Below are positions 5,683-10,937 of a stretch of DNA of 10,937 bases, piece by piece (the first letter of the stretch is position 1; every line of letters begins with the position of its first letter). Source of the stretch: DAOUMU01 sp034409055 (GTDB taxonomy: Bacteria > Chloroflexota > Anaerolineae > 4572-78 > J111); NCBI GenBank assembly GCA_034409055.1, contig DAOUMU010000460.1, forward strand, positions 1 to 10,937, read 5' to 3'. Under the pieces are notes generated by a model. The model did not search any database, was not told the origin of the DNA, and saw only the letters and a list, made by a program, of their open reading frames with translations. Both the position numbers and the translations under genes were made by a program.

Positions 5683-6933
5683 TTAAGTCCGTACTAACGC
5701 GTCGGTCATGCGAGCCACCCGGACCATCTCACGGACATTATGCACTCGAACGATATCGGCGCCGCGTTCAATGCCCAGGGCAACGGTGGCGGCTGTACCC
5801 TCCACGCGCTCGTCAAGGGGTAAATCCAAGGTGTAGCCAATCAGGCTTTTGCGCGAGGTACCGATTAGAATAGGCCGGCCCAAGACCCGTAACTCATCTA
5901 AGCGATTGAGCAATTTGAGATTTTGCTCAACGGTCTTGCCAAAGCCGATGCCCGCATCGACGATGATCTTTTCCTCGGGTATGCCGGCCTGTAGACCGAG
6001 TTGAATGCTCTCCCGAAGCTCGCGCAGAACGTCGGCAATGAGATGGTCGTACTCAATGCCGACATAGCGCCCACCCAGTTGCTCCTCCTGGACGGCGTCT
6101 TTAGGCCGGCTGCGGTTATGCATGGCCACGACCGGCACTTGATATTCGGCCACGACCCGGGCTATATCGGGATCCATGCGCAACCCCCAGACATCATTGA
6201 CCAGGTGTGCCCCCGCTTCGATGGCCTGCCGGGCCACCTCGGCCTTATAGGTATCGATGGAGATAGCTACATCTAACTCTTCAGCGATGGCTTTGATGGC
6301 CGGAATCACCCGCCGGAGTTCCTCTTCCACGGGCACGATTTCAGCTTTGGGGCGCGTGCTTTCCCCCCCCACATCGAGAATATCAGCCCCCTGCTCAACC
6401 ATTTGCTGGGCCTGTTCCAGGACAGCCTGTATCCAATTTGTCCCGGTCAGCAGACCATCATTGCTGAAACTGTCGGGGGTGACATTAACAATACCCATCA
6501 CGTAGGTACGGCTCCCCCATTGGCAGGTTAATGGGCCAATTGTCAGGGGTGGTGGATGATAAGTGAGCCGGTTGAGGGCTGTTCGCAGTTCTTGGGAGAT
6601 GTGGCGAATAGCCGGCTCAACATGCTCATCAAGGGCTGCAACTGCTTTCTGCAACTGCTGCTGCGTACTGATCAGCAAGAGCGGCCCCACATCAGTGCCC
6701 GAAACTGGCTGAGAGAAGGACATGATGACGTTCCCACCAACTTTTTGCATCTGCTCAGAGAGTATTTTGGCTGTATCTGCCGGTAGAGGCTCGATCAGCA
6801 AACGAACCGGCGTCGCAGCTATGGCGACTTGATCGATCAAACGATCATCAGCATTCAGCCAGCGCAATTCCTCCAGCAGTTCACCCTGGGTGTGCGCACT
6901 AATAGAACGAATTAGTGTTTTTAACATTGTCAT
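5683..6933 (-). CDS. folP: Dihydropteroate synthase with N-terminal extension
   Basis: A 416-residue pterin-binding TIM barrel that condenses a dihydropterin pyrophosphate with p-aminobenzoate or, in methanopterin pathways, an aminobenzene-riboside. All DHPS signatures are present: MGIVNVTPDSFSNDG (146-160), DVGGESTRP (187-195), SIDTYK (225-230), NDVWG (246-250), DAGIGFGK (326-333), GTSRKS (358-363) and RVH (396-398). Residues 1-130 form an extension with GPLLLISTQQQLQKA, similar to the extra domain seen in many clostridial, Thermotoga-type and Chloroflexota enzymes. The gene follows beta-RFAP synthase by 33 nt and ends the pterin operon. Because its neighbours make H4MPT precursors, it may serve folate, H4MPT or both. 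The ribosome site before 6933 is weak; ATG 6927 is an alternative start. Confidence 0.88.
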   Translation of the reverse strand: MTMLKTLIRSISAHTQGELLEELRWLNADDRLIDQVAIAATPVRLLIEPLPADTAKILSEQMQKVGGNVIMSFSQPVSGTDVGPLLLISTQQQLQKAVAALDEHVEPAIRHISQELRTALNRLTYHPPPLTIGPLTCQWGSRTYVMGIVNVTPDSFSNDGLLTGTNWIQAVLEQAQQMVEQGADILDVGGESTRPKAEIVPVEEELRRVIPAIKAIAEELDVAISIDTYKAEVARQAIEAGAHLVNDVWGLRMDPDIARVVAEYQVPVVAMHNRSRPKDAVQEEQLGGRYVGIEYDHLIADVLRELRESIQLGLQAGIPEEKIIVDAGIGFGKTVEQNLKLLNRLDELRVLGRPILIGTSRKSLIGYTLDLPLDERVEGTAATVALGIERGADIVRVHNVREMVRVARMTDALVRT

Positions 6934-6966
6934 CGGTCAAATCCCATACAAAAAAATCGACAGCAT

Positions 6967-7911
6967 TTATATACTTTGAACCCGAACCCCCTGGTTATCG
7001 AAAGCAACCAGTTCTACCCTGCCCTGTCCGGCTAATAGCTCCTTAGCCAGACTGACCAGTTGCTGGCCTTGGTCCGCGTCATCAACCAATCCATAAACGG
7101 TCGGCCCCCACGAACTCTGACCTGCTCCGGCTGCGCCCCAACGCAGTAGCCCTTCAATCAACTCCGTCGAGCGAGGATTACCGAAGCGACCGGCCTGAAC
7201 CGGGTTGAAACATTCGCCCACCAGTTCCTGTAACCGGGTTAAGGTGGCCCCAAATTCAGATAATTCAGCCTCAACCAGAGCCGGCAGTAATGACATCAGA
7301 ACCAGGTGGGTGATTTTTGCCGCCTGGCCGGCGGTAGGCGATATTTGTGCAAAAGCAGTCACCTCGTCGGCCCCACTGAGCCCCACGAAATGGTCGGGGA
7401 TAGCCAAGACGCAATACCAGTTAGCCGGCATGGGGTGGCGTAGCAATAGAGGAGCCGGAATACTTTCATCGGAACGCCGCCCTCCCTCAACCACAAAACC
7501 GCCCCGGGCAAACGTCCACAAGCCCACCGCCGAGCGTTTTCCGCGCCGGACGGCTTGAGCTAAGATGTAAGGATCGGTGGGCTGATCGTACAAGGTAGCC
7601 AGGGCCTGGGCGACGGCCAAACCTAATTTAGTACCTGAGCCCAGCCCAACGTGATTGGGTATAGCTTGTTCAATGTGTAAGCGTGCTCCGGTTTTGATTC
7701 CGGTGGCGGTCAAATAACGTTGGGCAAACCCCAGCGCCCTATCGGCGTCGGGGCCTTGCGCGGTGAGCGTATCGCTAACGCTGGCCTCCAGCATAACCAT
7801 AGGTTTGCCAATCGCCACCCCCAAACCGCCAAACCGACGGCCCAGACTGCCACTAATGTCGAACATACCCCAATGTAATCGAGCCGGGGCCTCAACCCGT
7901 ACTGTTTTCAT
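6967..7911 (-). CDS. Beta-ribofuranosylaminobenzene 5'-phosphate synthase (RFAP synthase), GHMP fold
   Basis: A 314-residue GHMP-superfamily protein matching beta-RFAP synthase. That enzyme joins an aminobenzoate to PRPP with loss of CO2 and pyrophosphate, the first committed step toward the arylamine part of H4MPT. The N-terminal APARLHWGMFDISGSLGRRFGGLGVAI is the family hallmark. IPNHVGLGSGTKLGLA (84-99) is the GHMP phosphate loop, and GAAGAGQSSWGPTVYG (259-274) is the C-terminal glycine-rich motif. The length is normal. The ATG at 7911 overlaps the DUF447 stop as TGATG; a GTG one codon earlier (7914) is possible. Its place between DUF447 and DHPS genes supports the assignment. Confidence 0.88.
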   Translation of the reverse strand: MKTVRVEAPARLHWGMFDISGSLGRRFGGLGVAIGKPMVMLEASVSDTLTAQGPDADRALGFAQRYLTATGIKTGARLHIEQAIPNHVGLGSGTKLGLAVAQALATLYDQPTDPYILAQAVRRGKRSAVGLWTFARGGFVVEGGRRSDESIPAPLLLRHPMPANWYCVLAIPDHFVGLSGADEVTAFAQISPTAGQAAKITHLVLMSLLPALVEAELSEFGATLTRLQELVGECFNPVQAGRFGNPRSTELIEGLLRWGAAGAGQSSWGPTVYGLVDDADQGQQLVSLAKELLAGQGRVELVAFDNQGVRVQSI

Positions 7912-8465
7912 CACCTTTCCAGGACTGTGTGAACATATTGGGTCAGGATATTCATCGCTTCGTGCTCCTGTGGACCGGCAGTTTTATCGACGATGATCTG
8001 CAGCCGCTCAAATTCAGACAAAATCTGCTCCGGGGGAAGAAAACGAGTTCGCGTGGCCAGGATGGCCGCTTCCAAAACAGCGTGACGGGCACGGTTAAAC
8101 CCCAGAAATTCTCGCTCAAATCCTTGATGCAGGACGCGGGTCGTGACCCGGGCGCGTGGCTGCCGATCATCAATCTCCTCAACCTGTACTTCACGCCAGG
8201 AGCAAACATCTACCAAGACCACCCCGGCCACAACACGGGCCGGTCGGGTGGGGAAAACCGGATGACTGATGGCACTTTTGGCAAACAACAACACATTATC
8301 GGTAAGATTCACAACGGCGACCTTATTAACTATGAGGTTACGATAGGTTGTTGTCTCTTGATAGGGTTTGATGACGATGATCTCCTCACCCCACTCTACC
8401 CCCATCGGCGCGCAATTGACACGACCTTCAGCATCCGTTGTGGTCAAAATACTCTCAATAATCAC
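7911..8465 (-). CDS. DUF447 family protein (methanopterin-linked, flavin-reductase-like fold)
   Basis: A 184-residue protein of the DUF447 family. From memory, its members occur in methanogens, other archaea and H4MPT-using methylotrophs, almost always with methanopterin genes, and have an FMN-binding split-barrel-like fold. Sequence support: the start IIESILTTTDAEGRVNCAPMGV, IKPYQETTTYRNL, AVVNLTDNVLLFAKSAI, and a helical C-terminus beginning GFNRARHAVLEAAILATR. The biochemical role is not established; a step in H4MPT assembly is inferred from gene linkage. The start is a GTG at 8465 directly after the upstream TGA, with AGAGGG 5 nt before it. The end overlaps the RFAP synthase start. Confidence 0.8.
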   Translation of the reverse strand: MIIESILTTTDAEGRVNCAPMGVEWGEEIIVIKPYQETTTYRNLIVNKVAVVNLTDNVLLFAKSAISHPVFPTRPARVVAGVVLVDVCSWREVQVEEIDDRQPRARVTTRVLHQGFEREFLGFNRARHAVLEAAILATRTRFLPPEQILSEFERLQIIVDKTAGPQEHEAMNILTQYVHTVLER

Positions 8466-9905
8466 TCATTCCCTCTTTGACGTTGCCGGATCGTCTTTAT
8501 GGCGGCGACGCTGAGTCAATTGTACCCGTCGTTCGGCCGCTGGCTGCGCTTCTTCGACGGTCATGTAACCCCATTTCAGGGGCTGATCCTGGCGGTAATT
8601 TTTTCCCAACTGCAGGGCTAACTGGGCTTTGGTTAACTCGTGTCCCAGGTAAAAAGCGTGGTTTGCCTCTTCAATATCCAATTGGGCAAAGATGGCCCTA
8701 ATATCAGTGTCGGCTACAAACAGATCAGCATTAAAAGCGTAGATTTTTGTGTCATCAACAAAAATGCGAATATTTGGGTCGGTCAGAGCGGCTTGCATCT
8801 CCTGTAATGTGTCCCTGTCTTGACGCAACAGGCGACTTTCTTTGAGGGTTAGTAACCTCTCATCCAGACGTTTTGGCAACACGCCTTCATTGACAGCATA
8901 GTACATCAAACGCCGGGCAATGTCTAGTTCTCGCACGCTGCCTTTGGCCCAGGGGGCTACCTCGGTGGTCAACACAAAGTTCAGATTTAGTTCCTGAGCC
9001 ACACCCAAAAGCAGGGCATTGATGCCGGTGCTGTCAGCGTCCGTTAATTCGCTGAGATGATGGGTACCCATCATCAACCTGGCCTCGGCGTATCGCTGCC
9101 GGGTCACATAAAGGTCGTGAAGCGAACGGCTAAAGCCAAAACTGATGGGTTGGATGATAGGATCAAGAATACAATCCACACCCCAATCCCATAACTGCTC
9201 TGCATTGTGCCAGAGCGAGGTGACGTCGCCGTCCTCATCGGGGATCACCACCGGCATCGCCTGAAGCGTGCGGCCCAGGGCCAGGTTACTGCTGTTGAGG
9301 CTCAAGATATAATCTGCCCCGGCTGCATCAGCTTCCCGGATAATGGCCGGGTCCAGGCTATCTACACTGACCTGATAGCCGGCCTGCTTGAGCAGTTGAA
9401 CGGTCTGGGCCACGGTGTTTGGAGAACTACCGGGGGTAATGCCCAGGTCAATGACATCAGCGCCCCGGCTACGGTAATATTCAGCCCGCTGTAACAAGGC
9501 GGGGCCATCCATTTGGAGCGCATCTTGTACTTCGGCCATTATCTGGACGTTGTAAGTACCATAACTTTCACGACGCTGTTGTTGGCCAAAGTGCCAGGGG
9601 ATTTCTTGCAGATCGATCGGTCCTTTTTCGACCGATATCCCACAGGCCCGTTCGATTTCTACCAAATCGCCCTGACAATGACCGGGAATCATCATCAAAT
9701 CACAGCCGGGCGGCACCCAGCGATGGCGGGGATGGCTCGATGGCAACTCAAAGTGGCGTGCGATCCAGGATGTGGTCATCAAGGCCGCAATCGAGATGGG
9801 CATGACTACAATTTCATAGGCACAGGGCAGCGATATCGAGGCCAGGGTACGGCCCAGGGCTGGTTCGGCTAACCGACCGGTTACAAATAAAATCTTTTTT
9901 GGCAC
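8466..9905 (-). CDS. Dihydropteroate-synthase-like protein with DUF6513 N-terminus (H4MPT synthesis)
   Basis: A 479-residue protein of the archaeal-type dihydropteroate-synthase-related family. The N-terminal domain (about 1-115; KILFVTGRLAEPALGRTL, then PPGCDLMMIPGHCQGD) is the DUF6513 part. The middle (about 120-340) is a pterin-binding TIM barrel with GADVIDLGITPGS (148-160), VSVDSLD (179-185), ADYILSLNSSN (197-207), ILDPIIQP (246-253) and MMGTHHLSELTDADS (278-292). The C-terminal part (about 375-445, IRIFVDDTKIYAFNADLFV) is an extra domain. The family is found in methanogens and methylotrophs and is a candidate for coupling the pterin to RFAP. The start is a GTG at 9905 with AAAGGA 5-6 nt upstream. 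It is the first gene of the tight operon with DUF447, RFAP synthase and DHPS. Confidence 0.85.
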   Translation of the reverse strand: MPKKILFVTGRLAEPALGRTLASISLPCAYEIVVMPISIAALMTTSWIARHFELPSSHPRHRWVPPGCDLMMIPGHCQGDLVEIERACGISVEKGPIDLQEIPWHFGQQQRRESYGTYNVQIMAEVQDALQMDGPALLQRAEYYRSRGADVIDLGITPGSSPNTVAQTVQLLKQAGYQVSVDSLDPAIIREADAAGADYILSLNSSNLALGRTLQAMPVVIPDEDGDVTSLWHNAEQLWDWGVDCILDPIIQPISFGFSRSLHDLYVTRQRYAEARLMMGTHHLSELTDADSTGINALLLGVAQELNLNFVLTTEVAPWAKGSVRELDIARRLMYYAVNEGVLPKRLDERLLTLKESRLLRQDRDTLQEMQAALTDPNIRIFVDDTKIYAFNADLFVADTDIRAIFAQLDIEEANHAFYLGHELTKAQLALQLGKNYRQDQPLKWGYMTVEEAQPAAERRVQLTQRRRHKDDPATSKRE

Positions 9906-9956
9906 CTCAAATCCTTTCAGACGTGACCGCTACCTGCTGCCCTCTATACAGTTAAT

Positions 9957-10036
9957 AGAAAACTGGAAGTTGGAAAACCAAGAGGAGAGAGGAATAAATG
10001 TAGTAGAAATCTGCCTTTCCAAACTTCCAGTTTTCT
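9957..10036. repeat. 80-bp inverted-repeat element
   Basis: AGAAAACTGGAAGTT (9957-9971) is the exact inverted complement of 10022-10036, and the match continues with small slips (TGGAA against TTCCA). The arms enclose about 50 bp of purine-rich sequence. It lies in the 188-bp gap between the carbinolamine dehydratase and the DHPS-like gene, which is otherwise free of recognisable genes. The layout resembles the element at 4323-4439, but the arm sequence differs. Confidence 0.6.
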
Positions 10037-10093
10037 TAGGTAGGATGATCGGCTAAACTTGTCGGCGTTATGCAGTAATCGCTGCCCTGGTTA

Positions 10094-10453
10094 TCAGCCG
10101 CTCCGAACCCACTTGTTGGGAGTACCGCCCTTAAACACCGACTCTTGCTCGGGCCGCCACAACACGACCGACTCGATCTTCTTAGCCAGTTCAAAATCCA
10201 TATCGGTAATGCCGTTCTCGGAATGGGTTCGCAATTTGACCCAAACTTTGGCCCAGGTAACTTCCAGGTCCGGGTGGTGAAAAGCGGCTTCGGCGATGTA
10301 ACCAAGCGTATTGACCAACATCAGGGTGGCTTGCCAGCCATCCGTCTTATACTGACGCCGGATCCATTTACCTTCCAAATACCAGCCGGGCAGTTCCTTT
10401 TCCAGCCGTTCCTTTACTTCTTCTTCACTATAAACTTTGAGCTTATCGGACAT
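10094..10453 (-). CDS. Pterin-4a-carbinolamine dehydratase (PCD/DCoH family)
   Basis: A 119-residue PCD-family protein. The family dehydrates 4a-hydroxy-tetrahydrobiopterin, recycling the pterin cofactor of aromatic amino acid hydroxylases; many bacterial members have an uncertain role in pterin metabolism. The active-site pattern is intact: His59-His60-Pro61 followed by DLEVTWAKVWVKLRTH (His77) and Asp84/Asp86 in GITDMDFELAKKI. The C-terminal tail GGTPNKWVRSG is slightly longer than the shortest homologues. The start at 10453 has a very good AAGGAGG (10461-10467) 7 nt upstream. It lies 188 bp before the methanopterin-type operon on the same strand, and no aromatic hydroxylase is in view, so a role with the local pterin is possible. 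Confidence 0.9.
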   Translation of the reverse strand: MSDKLKVYSEEEVKERLEKELPGWYLEGKWIRRQYKTDGWQATLMLVNTLGYIAEAAFHHPDLEVTWAKVWVKLRTHSENGITDMDFELAKKIESVVLWRPEQESVFKGGTPNKWVRSG

Positions 10454-10851
10454 AATGATACCTCCTTTTTATATTTACCTTGACCTTGTTAAATATTTAT
10501 GTTGTGTTTTTTGAGAAGAATACGCTTTGCCGAAGCCTCACCCCACATAGAAAGTATATAGGCAAGATAAGGCGCGTCAAATTTTGTTACCAATGTGTTA
10601 ACCAAGCGCCAATTGGTCAACGGATGTTTAGCGGAGACCGCAGGAAGTGCGGATCATGACCGTTACCAACAAGCTGTAGGCAGTAGGCGGAGGGCGAGGG
10701 GCTACTTTTCCGACAAGCTGTCGGCAAGCCCAATTCTGGTCTGATGAATAAGCACATTTTTTCAGGATTGGCATTTGAGGCTTGTACAGGGTTGTGAATA
10801 TGCAGTATACGCGCTTATCGCACCAACATGTAAAAAAGATTGTCGATAGAG
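10454..10851. other. Non-coding stretch with several small inverted repeats
   Basis: I find no convincing gene in these roughly 400 bp. It contains the upstream region of the carbinolamine dehydratase, an inverted repeat GTTAACCAA/TTGGTCAAC at 10597-10621, a small hairpin CCGCA/TGCGG at 10638-10652, and a hairpin CCGACA-AGC-TGTCGG at 10710-10724. The phrase ACAAGCTGT recurs near 10668 and 10713. None has the features of an intrinsic terminator, and I cannot name a promoter with confidence. Confidence 0.4.
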
Positions 10852-10937
10852 TTAAACGGCGATGCCAAGCGCTTCAAATAGATTGTGCATTGCCAGTTGA
10901 ATAGCTTGATAAAGAGCATCAATAGGCGATTGATGCT
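10852..10937 (-). CDS. Possible 3' end of an unidentified gene (partial, continues past the right edge)
   Basis: On the minus strand a frame open from the right edge encodes 27 residues ending in PIDALYQAIQLAMHNLFEAL and then GIAV, stopping at a TAA (10854-10852). The amphipathic helical pattern looks like a true C-terminus, but the family cannot be recognised from so little. The other minus frame is also open across part of this stretch, so the call is weak. Confidence 0.3.
   Translation of the reverse strand, partial: HQSPIDALYQAIQLAMHNLFEALGIAV

Noticed and set aside
9943..9948. Promoter for the pterin operon (TATAGA on the minus strand)
   Set aside because: It matches only four of six -10 positions, lacks the conserved final T, and no matching -35 is visible.

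Overview
The window looks like a chromosomal stretch of a bacterium, most likely a Chloroflexota (Anaerolineae-like) or similar deep-branching environmental lineage. That guess rests on the archaeal-type methanopterin genes in a bacterial setting, the uroporphyrinogen-decarboxylase-like and DhnA-aldolase paralogues, and short inverted repeats between genes. No 16S or other taxonomic marker is present, so it is an inference. The left 2.3 kb reads rightward and is accessory in character; almost everything from 2.36 kb to 10.45 kb reads leftward and is metabolic.

Left part (1-2301, plus strand): a gene end at the window edge; a DinB/ClbS-like metalloprotein (192-692); a strong intrinsic terminator (745-787); and a promoter driving a two-gene TumA/TumE-type toxin-antitoxin module (855-1573). 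Then come a truncated zinc-ribbon reading frame, a possible 31-residue membrane peptide, and an OsmC-family gene (1771-2301).

The OsmC gene is the most interesting item. It is interrupted by one in-frame TGA exactly where the family carries its first redox cysteine. The frame continues perfectly for another 102 codons, including the second redox cysteine. A 17-nt hairpin with a GGT apex starts 13 nt after the TGA and closely resembles a bacterial SECIS element. I read this as one selenoprotein gene that a standard gene caller would split into two proteins.

Middle part (2363-5376, minus strand): a PfkB-family sugar kinase, a UroD-superfamily protein and a class I DhnA/LsrF-type aldolase. The last two overlap by 4 nt. 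Together they look like a kinase-aldolase route for an unidentified sugar or sugar acid, with the UroD-like protein as an unexplained partner. About 3.5 tandem copies of an 80-bp palindromic repeat (5387-5672) separate the kinase from the genes upstream of it.

Right part (5683-10453, minus strand): a pterin cluster. In transcription order it holds a pterin-4a-carbinolamine dehydratase (10453-10094), then a tight operon of a dihydropteroate-synthase-like DUF6513 protein, a DUF447 protein, beta-RFAP synthase, and a canonical dihydropteroate synthase with an N-terminal extension. The first three of the operon genes are markers of tetrahydromethanopterin (H4MPT) synthesis in archaea and methylotrophic bacteria, so this organism probably makes an H4MPT-like C1 carrier. 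The last 0.5 kb is mostly non-coding, with the 3' end of one unidentified leftward gene at the edge.
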